From the NCBI RefSeq assembly GCF_020923435.1, contig NZ_CP087263.1, positions 3,181,970 to 3,245,969 on the forward strand: 64,000 bases of DNA, written 5' to 3'. This stretch comes from Brevibacillus humidisoli. GTDB taxonomy: Bacteria; Bacillota; Bacilli; Brevibacillales; Brevibacillaceae. Each line of letters opens with the position of its first letter. Position 1 is the stretch's first letter. Positions 43,234 through 52,091 of this stretch are shown in pieces. The notes beneath the pieces are model-generated. The model searched no databases, was not told where the DNA came from, and saw nothing but the letters and a program-made list of their open reading frames with translations. The position numbers and the translations under genes are program-made.

Positions 43234-43267
43234 TTGCCACGAGGTGTAAGGGATAAGATCCCAATCA

Positions 43268-43305
43268 AAGAGCCACTATGTCCAAGGCATAGTGGCTCTT
43301 CTTTC
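43268..43305 (+). terminator. Terminator of arginine-rich gene 2
   Basis: AAGAGCCACTATG pairs perfectly with CATAGTGGCTCTT around a 7-base loop, followed by CTTTC. Confidence 0.88.
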
Positions 43306-43364
43306 TAATATATATCCTCTTTTTTCCAACAGGAACCAAACCACCTAAAAGCGGCCCAATCAGG

Positions 43365-44193
43365 TCAAATCCGGTAGGGCAGAACTACTCCCACTTGCTC
43401 AGGGTGAATCCGTGCCAGGTAGATCAATACAGCTACCAGACAAAATCCAATGACCAGGATGGCGATCTCGCTCCGCTTCCAGGCGGGCATGCGGTAAAAA
43501 CGATGGGCCCGATTCCGTATCGCAAATCCTTTTGCGTCCAATGCGTTGGCCATCAACTGCACTCGCTTCAGGGGGGTGAAGATCAGTGGCAGCAACAAAT
43601 ACCCGTATTTACGCACTTTCTCAAACAGGGTGCCCTCGTTGATCCGCAGTCCGCGCACCATCTGTGCCTCACGAATGGTGAGCAGATCGTTTTTAACCAA
43701 TGGAATAAAACGAAAGATCAAAGAAAGCAAGAAACCGAACGAAAATGGCACCCCAATGCCTTTCAGACCAATCGCGATCTGGCGTGGTGTTGTTTTAAAG
43801 AGATAAAACATGGACAGCAGGGCGACGTTGGCTATGCGCAGCCCCATGCCGAATGCCCACAACACACCCACATCGGTCACCTGTATCGGATACCCGATCA
43901 GCGGGATTTCTCCCGCCCAGTAGGCCTCTCCAGCCGAAACAAACGGCAGCCAGGTTAGAGTGGTAAACAAGCCTCCGACTCCCCCCCAGCAGCAGATATG
44001 TCTTGCCAATGGTACGGGTCCATCCCCATCTGGACACGATGAACAGATTCAGCAGCAAGTCAATCAACAGTATGCGCGGGTCTTGGAAAATAAACGGTAC
44101 CATTCCCAACAAAGCACACCCGAGCAGCATGAAACTAGGGTGGAAACCTCGGCCTTGTACCGTAAGCGGTTCCGATCTCAACAATTGGTTCAT
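43365..44193 (-). pseudogene. ECF transporter EcfT, frameshifted at a G7 run
   Basis: The N-terminal part (from ATG 44193, MNQLLRSEPLTVQGRGFHPS) is open to the minus-strand GGGGGGG at 43981-43987 and then shifts into nonsense. The rest of EcfT continues in the next frame as VGGLFTTLTWLPFVSAGEAYW, with MVRGLRINEG and DAKGFAIRNR as the coupling motifs, to 43365. Removing one G restores a single protein of about 275 residues. It is the last gene of the second ECF operon. The shift could be a sequencing error, a true inactivation, or slippage-prone switching. Confidence 0.85.
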
Positions 44194-45026
44194 CAGTTCG
44201 CTTCTTTCCTCTCCTTTGCCAATCTCGCCTGCAAACGAGACAAGGTAAGCGGCAGCGGATCGACAATTCCTGCTGCCAAGCCAAAGCGACAGGCGGCAGG
44301 GGGCTCCACTTGGGCCTGAGACAGCAGCTCAGGCTGCGCAAAAACAAACTCCGGTTTGTCGTCACACAGAATCTGTCCTTGATGCATGACCAGCACCCGT
44401 TCTGCGTATTCGGCCACCAGTTGCATATCATGCGTGATCACCAAGATGGTATGCCCCTGTTGATGCAATTGTTTGATCAGTGCCATCATATCAGAGACTC
44501 CTCGGTAATCCAGCCCGGTCGTCGGTTCATCCAGTATGATCGACTGCGGCTGCATCGCCAGGATGGAGGCAACGGCGATCATTTGCCTCGTCCCTTTTCC
44601 CGCAAAATAGGGCTCTTCATCACGTAAATGCTCTAGTCCGACAGAGCGAAGCGCCTCGCCCACTCGGACTTCCACATCCCGCTCGTCAAGTCCCAGATTC
44701 TTCGGACCAAACGCAACTTCTTCCCAGACGCTTGATTGAAAGATTTGATGATCAGGATTTTGATAACAATAGGCCACCTCAACAGCCAATTCGGCAACCG
44801 TACTCTCTCTCGTGTCTCGACCGTTGACCAGAACGCGCCCCACTGTTGGCTTGTACAAGCCGTTGCAGAGCTTGGCAAATGTCGTCTTTCCTGAGCCGTT
44901 GCCGCCAATGACCGCAACCAGTTCCCCCTGCCCGATGGTTACAGTGACATTGTTCAGTACCGGCTGCTCTGATGCATATGAGTAAGAAACGGAATCGAAG
45001 TGGATAGCCGATGGTATGCTCGTCAT
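44193..45026 (-). CDS. ECF transporter ATPase (EcfA' type)
   Basis: 277 residues with Walker A GGNGSGKTT (about 36-44), the Q-loop stretch CYQNPDHQIFQSSVWEEVAFGPKN typical of ECF ATPases, and Walker B IILDEPTTGLD. The signature region reads YFAGKGTRQM instead of LSGGQ, a marked departure that may lower or asymmetrise ATP hydrolysis; its partner has a standard LSGGE. It overlaps the first ATPase gene by 4 bases and touches the EcfT start. Confidence 0.9.
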   Translation of the reverse strand: MTSIPSAIHFDSVSYSYASEQPVLNNVTVTIGQGELVAVIGGNGSGKTTFAKLCNGLYKPTVGRVLVNGRDTRESTVAELAVEVAYCYQNPDHQIFQSSVWEEVAFGPKNLGLDERDVEVRVGEALRSVGLEHLRDEEPYFAGKGTRQMIAVASILAMQPQSIILDEPTTGLDYRGVSDMMALIKQLHQQGHTILVITHDMQLVAEYAERVLVMHQGQILCDDKPEFVFAQPELLSQAQVEPPAACRFGLAAGIVDPLPLTLSRLQARLAKERKEAN

Positions 45027-45865
45027 GTCCGTACCCCTGCTCTCGCGCCCATCTCCTGATACATTCTGACCATCTCTTCCACACTTAGCGGAATCGAGGT
45101 CTCATCCCCTTGCAAGATGCCTTGTTCCCGCAGCCAGTGATACAACCGGATCATCTCCGGTATCAAAACCCCGTGTCGGGCCAAACCCTCTACTTCAGCA
45201 AAAAAGGGGCGAACCGGGAGATCATAGATCATCGATCCGGCAGAGACCAGCAGCATCCGATCGCAAAACTGGGCCAGTTCCTCTGTGGCGTGAGAGGAGA
45301 CGACGATGGCCATCTCATGCTCCTGTTTCAACTGCCTCAGCAGTGTAAACACCTCCCTCGCCCCTCTGGGGTCGAGCTCCGAGGTAGGCTCGTCCAGCAG
45401 CAGCAGTTGCGGTGACGTGGCCAGTGCCGAAGCGATCGCAACCCGTTGCTTTTCCCCACCGGACAGTTCGAAGGGGGAACGCTTCGCAAACCCCTCCAGC
45501 CGCACGAGACGCAAGACTTCTTCAATGCGCTGCTCGATCGCCTGATCACTGTACCCCTTGTTTTCCAGAGAAAAGGCGATCTCTTCTTCTACGGTAAGTC
45601 CGATGAACTGGGTTTCCGGGTCTTGGAACACCATTCCAATCTCGGCCGAGATACGCCGCGTCCCAGCGAAGTATCCGGCGTAGTTGTCGGGGATAAAACC
45701 GGCCATGGTCAGCAGAAGGGTCGTCTTGCCGGCCCCCGATGCACCGACAAGGCCTACCACCTCCCCTGGTTTCAGCGAGAGGTTGATGTTGTTCAAGGCT
45801 GGTTTCTGGCCGCCTTCGTAGCGCCATTCAACTTGTTTCAACGCAAGAAGAGGCTGATCGTTCAC
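45023..45865 (-). CDS. ECF transporter ATPase (EcfA type)
   Basis: 280 residues with Walker A GASGAGKTT, the ECF-type FQDPETQFIGLTVEEEIAFSLEN, signature ELSGGEKQRVAIA and Walker B LLLLDEPTSELD. It pairs with the following ATPase to power the EcfT-S complex. Start ATG 45865 overlaps the S-component stop by 4 bases. Both partners are separate genes here, unlike the fused ATPase at 3.3 kb. Confidence 0.92.
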   Translation of the reverse strand: MNDQPLLALKQVEWRYEGGQKPALNNINLSLKPGEVVGLVGASGAGKTTLLLTMAGFIPDNYAGYFAGTRRISAEIGMVFQDPETQFIGLTVEEEIAFSLENKGYSDQAIEQRIEEVLRLVRLEGFAKRSPFELSGGEKQRVAIASALATSPQLLLLDEPTSELDPRGAREVFTLLRQLKQEHEMAIVVSSHATEELAQFCDRMLLVSAGSMIYDLPVRPFFAEVEGLARHGVLIPEMIRLYHWLREQGILQGDETSIPLSVEEMVRMYQEMGARAGVRT

Positions 45866-46455
45866 GATCCATACCCTCTACCGTATGGTGTGCTGACTGC
45901 TCGCCCACGGTACAGCCCGGTCCGCCTCACAAACGGATAAAGCAGCTTGAGCAAGATCGGCCCCAGTATCCCAGTAGCAATCGCCTGATTGAGGAAGACC
46001 ACCGGGATAAACATGGAGGCTACCTCCATCGGTGTAAACCCGAGACCTACGTTTACCAAAATAGCGCAGGCAACAACAGCAGATGCGAACAGCACCACGA
46101 ACAGATAGTACTGTATGTAGCTGCGTACTGTTTTCAGGCCTGGGTGGCTGACCGCCAAAAACCCGATGAACCCGCCGAGAAAATTGGAAACAAAACCAGT
46201 AATCAATATATGAGGTGCGGCACTCCCCTGCAGCAGGTCACTTACCAGATTGCCGAAACCTAAGCCGAGACAACCGGGAATTCCGAACAAGATGCCAAAA
46301 ACCGGCTGCAGTGCATTCGCCGGTCGGATCGGGACCTGGGGAATAATCTTGATCTGCGCAAGCGTGATAAGCGCGACGGCGTACAGTGCAGCCGTCACCA
46401 CGATGAGGACAAAGTCGACTGTGGTCCACTTGCGGCCAAAGAGAGACGTAGTCAT
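45862..46455 (-). CDS. ECF transporter S component, substrate unknown
   Basis: 197 residues with about six helices. The first is VDFVLIVVTAALYAVALITLA, and IRPANALQPVFGILFGIPGCLGLGFGNLVSDLLQG is a typical S-component motif of the group whose ligands are not well known. ATG 46455 lies 7 bases after GGGAGG. It heads the operon S-A-A'-T. I found no recognisable riboswitch in the leader that would reveal the ligand. Because EcfT is frameshifted, this system may be off unless another EcfT substitutes. Confidence 0.85.
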   Translation of the reverse strand: MTTSLFGRKWTTVDFVLIVVTAALYAVALITLAQIKIIPQVPIRPANALQPVFGILFGIPGCLGLGFGNLVSDLLQGSAAPHILITGFVSNFLGGFIGFLAVSHPGLKTVRSYIQYYLFVVLFASAVVACAILVNVGLGFTPMEVASMFIPVVFLNQAIATGILGPILLKLLYPFVRRTGLYRGRAVSTPYGRGYGS

Positions 46456-46697
46456 AAAGAAACCTCCCAAATCTTTTTGCGTCACATGACGTCCAAACGA
46501 AAGAATCATAAGCAAGAAGAAAACCTATCGTCTATCTTACTCCTCTCTATGTTTGCTGGCAATGGGAGAGATTGTAGGCGAAAATCATGGCCGGGATAAC
46601 GGTTAGACTTCAAAAAATGATCCTTTTCGGAAGTTGGAAAAACCGTTAGTGGAAACGTCGCGCTGACGGTTCTTTGCTTTGGACGAGCTATAGTGGG

Positions 46698-46916
46698 GGC
46701 GAAAGAGAAAAACAGGTTCGCTCTGCTCGTGCCAGTGCCTGCGGGGAAGCCGGGATGACCGTCTCCGCTCCAACAAATCGGTACGGCGGCCAAAAGCCCT
46801 CAAGGGGCGAATGCATCTCAGAGGAGCGGTTGGCCGCCAAGCGTGTACCGCTTTGTTTCCGCTCCGACTCTGTAGGCACTGACAAGGCTTTCGCTCACCT
46901 GTTTTTCTCTTTCGCC
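46698..46916. repeat. 219-bp fold-back (long imperfect inverted repeat)
   Basis: The ends are a perfect 20-bp inverted repeat: GGCGAAAGAGAAAAACAGGT at 46698-46717 and its complement at 46897-46916. Further in, AGTGCCT/AGGCACT and GGTACGGCGGCC-type segments pair with GGCCGCC...GTACC, so the whole stretch can fold into one long broken hairpin. No gene is evident inside, and no clear target duplication flanks it. It may be a small non-autonomous element or a structured RNA. It lies upstream of the second ECF operon, within an 860-base gene-free gap. Confidence 0.7.
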
Positions 46917-47042
46917 TCGTAACGTTTGTTTAGCAACATTTCCTTCCGTGCGTCGGAAATGTTGTCCTTCTAGCCTTGCAACCCTTTTTTGGGGAGGATT
47001 GTATGATTCCTTTCTCCAACTCATGCTTTCTTATCGGTGAAA

Positions 47043-47070
47043 AAAAACACCTTCCAGAATGGAAGGTGTT
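47043..47070 (-). terminator. Strong terminator about 250 nt past nagZ
   Basis: On the minus strand AACACCTTCC pairs perfectly with GGAAGGTGTT around a 5-base loop, followed by seven or more T residues. The 246 bases between the nagZ stop and this terminator hold no credible frame, so they are either a long 3' leader end or a small RNA; no known RNA family is recognised. Confidence 0.9.
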
Positions 47071-47316
47071 AGCGTTCCGAAGCAGGGGCTTTCGGGCACA
47101 ACTCTGAGGTACTTCGTAGCGATGACCACTTTTGCGACCGCCCGCTATGCACTGGCGCAGCGGACAGTCCCACTTCCCCGCAGGTTGGCAACGGAGCGAC
47201 TGGAGGAAAAGAGCTGCTCTCCCCACACGCCGCTCCCCATTATCTGTAGGCCGACACTCCCTAGAGAAGTGCAGATAAACTGCCATTGGTTAGGCTACCG
47301 CTCAGACAGCAACGAT

Positions 47317-49461
47317 TCAATATCCCAAACCGTGCCCATAACGGTACAAGACGCCGCCGTGCGAATCCGGAATCGTCACCGGCAGTTTTCCGGCAGGCGA
47401 TTGTTCGCCAAACAGCACATTGGCAGTGGCTGCAAAGCTGGCCGCACGGAATCCGTACTGGGCCAGGTAGGCATCCACATCCGGGTAGGCCATCACGTCG
47501 TATGGATTGCGGATACCTACAGCCACCACCGGTTTATCGTACTTGGAGATGATCTGGTTGAAGGCTTTCATCGTTTCGTTATCGGCAGAACGTCCGCTGA
47601 CATTGTAGGTGTAGGAGCCGATGATAATCACATCCGCTCTGTCCAGCAGCTCCCATTGAGCCGCTGTCAGCCCGCCTTTTTCCAGTTGAACCGGTACCGT
47701 ATTGGCGTGATGCGATTTGACTGCTCCCACCAAACTATCCAGATAACTGGTTCCGACAACAGCGATCTCTTGGTTGTCATCCAGGCCAAGCGGCAGAACC
47801 TGCTCGTTTTTCACCAGCGTGATAGAGGCTGCCGCAGCCTCTGCTTCCACCGCTTTATGTTCAGGGGCACCAACGATCTGCAGTGCCTCCTGCAGACGTT
47901 GCTCGACATCAACAGGAGTTTCTTCTTTCATGATTCCCCGTTTTACTTTCAACGTCAAGATTCGTTTCACCGCAGTATCGATCCGCTGCTGCGGGATCTC
48001 ACCTGACGCTACCGCCTCCTGCAGCCCCTCGCTCACTTCTTGCAACCCGACCGGCATCAAGACGATATCGACGCCTGCCTTTACGGCTCGCACCGCCGCA
48101 TCAACAGGGCCGAAATGATCCGTGATCGCCTGCATGTTCATCGCATCGGTGATCACAACCCCGTCAAACTGCAATTCGTCACGGATTAAACCGGTCAGCA
48201 CTTTCTCAGACAGCGTAGCCGGCAGGGCGATCTCTGTACCGTCTTTCCGAGAGACTACTTTGGTGTTGTCGATCTTAGGAAACGTCACATGGGCCGTCAT
48301 AATCGCATCAATCCCTGCATCAATCGCCTGTTGGAACGGATACAGCTCGACGTCTACCAGACGTTCCTTATCGTGCGGTACTTCTGGCAATCCCAGATGG
48401 GAATCGACGGACGTATCACCATGTCCCGGGAAATGTTTGGCCGTGGCAGCAATGCCATTCTGCTGCAATCCTCTGGTATAAGCAATGCCGAGGTCAGCGA
48501 CCAGTTGCGGGTCTTCAGCGAATGAACGGACACCGATGACCGGATTGTCAGGATTGTTGTTTACGTCCAGTACCGGCGCAAGGTCCATGTTAAATCCAAG
48601 CGAAGCCAGTTCACGCCCGATCACATCACCCGTCTTTTCGGCCAACTCTGTCGAGCGGGCCGCTCCCAATGCCATGTTGCCAGGCAAGTCGGTACCGCTC
48701 TGCAGTCTGGTAACGATGCCGCCTTCCTGGTCGATGCTGATCAGCAGCCCGTACTTTTCGGCAGCTTGCCGATAAGCATCCACGAGACGAAGCGTCTGCT
48801 CAGTGGTAACCACGTTTTCACGGAACAGGATCACTCCGCCGATATGATACTTCTTGATCTGCTGCTCTATCTCCGGCAGCATCTTGATAACATCCTGCCC
48901 ATTGTACTTGCGGAAGTCCGGCATCAGCATCTGCCCGATCTTCTCTTCCAGCGTCATGTTCTGTACCGCCCGGTCGATGATCTGATACCGTTCCCCCTCT
49001 TCCTTTACAATGGTGATCACGGACTCCGGCTTGCCTTTCTGCTTAGGCTGTGGGTCCATCCTGACATCGAGCGCGATACGGTCAGTGTAATGGCCATCTG
49101 TAACTGTGACAAACGTCCGACCTGGTTTGCCGGCAGCTGTCACCACACCGTTCTCAACGGAGGCGACTGTTATATTGGAAGATTCCCACGTCAGGCCCTC
49201 CGTAACCTTCGCAAAATGGCCGTCCTCGTATACATGCAGGGCGGATAACCGGAGTGTCTGACCCGATGCTGCTGCCTCTACTTCCGGCACATTTTGATAG
49301 ATGATCAGATCGGCTGCACTGCCTTCAGTCGATGCTGCTCCGACATGATCTGTCGCCGCACGTTCCCCGCCGTTCCCCTGACTCCCGGCAGCAACCGCTT
49401 GCGCCGCCAGCAGCAGACATAAAAGCAATCCGATCAGAATCCTCTTGCTTCGACCTTTCAT
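47317..49461 (-). CDS. nagZ: Secreted beta-N-acetylglucosaminidase, GH3 (NagZ-like) with a Big2-type domain
   Basis: 714 residues. A signal peptide (about 1-25, LLLCLLLAAQAVAA) lacks a lipobox, unlike B. subtilis NagZ. A bacterial-Ig-like (Big2) domain follows (about 60-135, LTWESSNITVASVENGVVTAAGKPG). The GH3 barrel (about 165-500) has the NagZ His-Asp motif KHFPGHGDTSVDSH, and a C-terminal domain ends the protein. It removes GlcNAc from muropeptides outside the cell. It lies 68 bases after namZ in the same direction, forming a peptidoglycan-recycling pair. Confidence 0.92.
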   Translation of the reverse strand: MKGRSKRILIGLLLCLLLAAQAVAAGSQGNGGERAATDHVGAASTEGSAADLIIYQNVPEVEAAASGQTLRLSALHVYEDGHFAKVTEGLTWESSNITVASVENGVVTAAGKPGRTFVTVTDGHYTDRIALDVRMDPQPKQKGKPESVITIVKEEGERYQIIDRAVQNMTLEEKIGQMLMPDFRKYNGQDVIKMLPEIEQQIKKYHIGGVILFRENVVTTEQTLRLVDAYRQAAEKYGLLISIDQEGGIVTRLQSGTDLPGNMALGAARSTELAEKTGDVIGRELASLGFNMDLAPVLDVNNNPDNPVIGVRSFAEDPQLVADLGIAYTRGLQQNGIAATAKHFPGHGDTSVDSHLGLPEVPHDKERLVDVELYPFQQAIDAGIDAIMTAHVTFPKIDNTKVVSRKDGTEIALPATLSEKVLTGLIRDELQFDGVVITDAMNMQAITDHFGPVDAAVRAVKAGVDIVLMPVGLQEVSEGLQEAVASGEIPQQRIDTAVKRILTLKVKRGIMKEETPVDVEQRLQEALQIVGAPEHKAVEAEAAAASITLVKNEQVLPLGLDDNQEIAVVGTSYLDSLVGAVKSHHANTVPVQLEKGGLTAAQWELLDRADVIIIGSYTYNVSGRSADNETMKAFNQIISKYDKPVVAVGIRNPYDVMAYPDVDAYLAQYGFRAASFAATANVLFGEQSPAGKLPVTIPDSHGGVLYRYGHGLGY

Positions 49462-49529
49462 TGCTCATTCCCCTTCCTGGTGCTGATCAGCGTATTCGAT
49501 ACGCGTGTCTTCTGTCTTTCTTTCTCCCT

Positions 49530-50810
49530 CTAATGATACAGCAGATACGATTCTCGCAGTGCTTTAAATTCCTCCAACTCGGTCTGCCAGTCAGCGACGA
49601 TGTCGTCTACGGACGTCCCTGCGTCAAGCGCCTGCCGCACGCTGTTTGTCCCCATCAGCTTGTCAATCCAGTTGTCGCTGCGCCAGGCCAACTGGTCGGG
49701 ATACAAGCTTTTTACCTCACGGATCATCATGAGGGCAGTGCGGACAGGTTGATAGGCCTCACGATCGGTTACGTACACCTGAACACCTCCGACGTTTTCC
49801 CCTTTATACTTGGAGAATGTGGGAGAAAAATAAGCTTCCCGAAAGGAAACACCCGGCAGATTGAGGCTGTTCAGCCGCTCAGCCAATCGCCAGCCCTCGA
49901 TGTAAGGAGCGCCGATCAGTTCAAAGGGACGAGTCGTGCCGCGCCCTTCGGAAAGGTTGGTACCCTCAAACAGGCCGTTCCCTGGGTAAACCATCGCGGT
50001 CTCCAGTGTCGGCATGTTGGGAGAGGGGAGCACCCAAGGCAGACCCGTGTCGTCAAACCACATGCTGCGCCGCCATCCTTCCATCTGAATCACCTGCAGC
50101 TTCGCCTTCCTGCCAATCTCTTCCTCCAGGAAACGATCATTAAACAGTTGCGCCAGTTCCCCCACCGTCATTCCGTGACGAATCGGGATCGGGAATATCC
50201 CGACAAACGACTGGTACTCCGGCTCCAGTACCGGTCCCTCCACGATCTGGCCGCCAATCGGATTGGGACGGTCCAGCACAAGAAACGGTTTCTCCTGCAG
50301 GGCAGCCGCTTCCATCGCATGTGCCATCGTCGAGATATAGGTATAGAAACGAGACCCTACGTCCTGAATATCAAACAAAAGGACATCAACATCCTCAAAC
50401 AAAACAGCAATCTCTTCCGGTTTTTTGCCATACAAATTATAAAACGGCAATCCCGTTTTGGGATCCTCAAAGGTGCCCGGGATATCCCCTGCCTGCTCCG
50501 TCCCACGAACACCGTGTTCCGGTCCGTATACCTCAACCAACTGAACCCCATGCTGAAGCAAGGCATCCACATCATGCGTCAACTCCTGCGTAATGCCGGT
50601 CGGGTTGGTGATCAAGCCCACTTTTTTGCCTTCCAGCAGCTCGGGGTTTTCCAACAAGACATCGATGCCGTTCTTCACCCCGTGATCCCGCCCGTGGTTC
50701 TGCTTAGGTCCCTCCCGTTCGGCTGAGACAGCGGAATCCGTGCCAGTCGGTCCAATCGTACACACCAAAGCCAACACTCCTGCCAACGCCAGACTGCACC
50801 ATCTTTTCAC
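49530..50810 (-). CDS. namZ: Exo-beta-N-acetylmuramidase (NamZ, DUF1343)
   Basis: 426 residues with a signal peptide (about 1-30) and the DUF1343 fold: VGLITNPTGITQELTHDVD, YGPEHGVRG, LFDIQDVGSRFYTYISTM, and DTGLPWVLPSPNMPT. NamZ (B. subtilis YbbC) releases MurNAc from peptidoglycan fragments; NagZ removes the GlcNAc. GTG 50810 has AAGGAGG 8 bases upstream. It is the first gene of the namZ-nagZ operon. No murQ, murP or murR lies in the window, so how MurNAc enters the cell is not shown here. Confidence 0.92.
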   Translation of the reverse strand: MKRWCSLALAGVLALVCTIGPTGTDSAVSAEREGPKQNHGRDHGVKNGIDVLLENPELLEGKKVGLITNPTGITQELTHDVDALLQHGVQLVEVYGPEHGVRGTEQAGDIPGTFEDPKTGLPFYNLYGKKPEEIAVLFEDVDVLLFDIQDVGSRFYTYISTMAHAMEAAALQEKPFLVLDRPNPIGGQIVEGPVLEPEYQSFVGIFPIPIRHGMTVGELAQLFNDRFLEEEIGRKAKLQVIQMEGWRRSMWFDDTGLPWVLPSPNMPTLETAMVYPGNGLFEGTNLSEGRGTTRPFELIGAPYIEGWRLAERLNSLNLPGVSFREAYFSPTFSKYKGENVGGVQVYVTDREAYQPVRTALMMIREVKSLYPDQLAWRSDNWIDKLMGTNSVRQALDAGTSVDDIVADWQTELEEFKALRESYLLYH

Positions 50811-50966
50811 AGAGAATCCCTCCTTGCGATAGGCAATATCAGAACCATTGGAAAACGCTTACACCTCTCTTTCTATCGTACCTTATTTCCCTTTTGTTTC
50901 CATAGTTGTTCTTTCCTATTTTTCTAGATTCTTTTTCCCTATATGCTTTAAAAATGAAAAACAGAA

Positions 50967-50998
50967 GACCCCGCCTCTATCAAAAATAGAGACGGGGC
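50967..50998 (-). terminator. Terminator of the GATE-domain membrane protein gene
   Basis: On the minus strand CCCCGTCTCTAT pairs with ATAGAGGCGGGG (one mismatch) around a 5-base T-rich loop, followed by TCTTCTGTTTTTC. Confidence 0.8.
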
Positions 50999-51002
50999 TC
51001 CG

Positions 51003-51956
51003 TTACACCGCTCCCCCCTGCTGCAGGCGGTGTCCTTTGTTTTCCATGTGTGTCCAGATTTTTGCCGTGATCACAGTCAGCACGACGGCACCGACAAATC
51101 GCAGGCCCAGCAGCAAAAATCCATTTACCCCGAGCGGGACGAACAAGAGTGTATCTTCTATGACGGCGTGGCAAGCCACCAGAAAAAGGGACGTGAGATA
51201 GAGATCTTTTTTGGACAAGTTGTCTTCCTTCGCTGCCTGGATCATCGCACCCGCTCCGTACGCGATCCCGAAGATTAGACCGGCCATCAGGGTAACCCCC
51301 GTTTTTTCGGAAACCCCAAGTGTGCGGGTAAAAGGCGCAAGTCCTTTTGCCAGATAAGGAAGTGCCTTGACATCCTTCAGCAGTTGGATGCCGATCATCA
51401 GCGGGATTACAATCACCGCCAGTTGGATAATCCCGATCAGCGCTGTCTGCAAACCATGCCAACCAATCTCAAGCCATCCATTCAATTCCGCTTGTTTCTC
51501 TGGAACGATGCCATAGACTGCCGTCTCCGCTCCACCTCGCCAGAGCAGATTGATCAAGATCCCCGACAGAAAAGCGAGACCGAGCCGGACCGAAACGATA
51601 ATCCAGGTCTTGACGCCGATCCTGCTCGCCACCGCTGATTCCACAAACAGGTTGTGGCTGAAGCTGAGCATAACAGAGAGAATGAAAACCTCCTTGACCG
51701 ACATCGTCATCGTCAGCATCGCACCAATCGCTGCGTACAAGTTGAGCACGTTGCCCAGCACGAGGATCAAGGCCGCATCGCCCGACAATCCAAACAGACT
51801 CATCACAGGTGCAAACAGTTTCACAATCCAATCAATCACCGGAGTATGCTGCAGGATCGTGATGATCAGCGTAATCGGAAAGATGACTTTGCCCAGCCGC
51901 CAGGTGGTTTCCATACCGGAACCAAGCCCTTTTTTCCACGATTCCGCAGTAATCAT
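51003..51956 (-). CDS. GATE-domain (nucleoside-recognition) membrane protein
   Basis: 317 residues with about eight membrane helices in two repeats. SFSHNLFVESAVASRIG and FLVACHAVIEDTLLFVPLGVNG are the paired conserved His motifs of this family. Relatives occur with spore maturation proteins (SpmA/B) and in amine or nucleoside contexts, with no proven transport substrate. ATG 51956 lies 9 bases after GAAGGA; longer frames have no site. It ends at the terminator at 50.97 kb. Confidence 0.82.
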   Translation of the reverse strand: MITAESWKKGLGSGMETTWRLGKVIFPITLIITILQHTPVIDWIVKLFAPVMSLFGLSGDAALILVLGNVLNLYAAIGAMLTMTMSVKEVFILSVMLSFSHNLFVESAVASRIGVKTWIIVSVRLGLAFLSGILINLLWRGGAETAVYGIVPEKQAELNGWLEIGWHGLQTALIGIIQLAVIVIPLMIGIQLLKDVKALPYLAKGLAPFTRTLGVSEKTGVTLMAGLIFGIAYGAGAMIQAAKEDNLSKKDLYLTSLFLVACHAVIEDTLLFVPLGVNGFLLLGLRFVGAVVLTVITAKIWTHMENKGHRLQQGGAV

Positions 51957-52091
51957 AAGCCAATTCCTTCTTTCGAAAGCTGTTTTCTCAAGCATTATAC
52001 CTGTTTTCGAACCTGACTGACTAGGTATAAAATAAAACTGTGTCTGCTGACATCGCCCCATGCTACTCTCTTCGCAAAGGAAGGATTGCAC

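Noticed and set aside
43031-43249. 72-residue frame overlapping arginine-rich gene 2
   Set aside because: It crosses the first gene's terminator, lacks a ribosome site, and is in another frame than the well-supported microprotein.
46456-46697. Possible riboswitch ahead of the second ECF operon
   Set aside because: I looked for preQ1, TPP, FMN, cobalamin, folate and purine cores on the minus strand and found none. Only ordinary stems are seen.
46603-47024. Several short frames on both strands in the fold-back region
   Set aside because: They reflect the inverted repeat, have no ribosome sites, and resemble no protein.
47059-48006. 315-residue plus-strand frame
   Set aside because: Most of it is antisense to nagZ and the start lies in the terminator arm.
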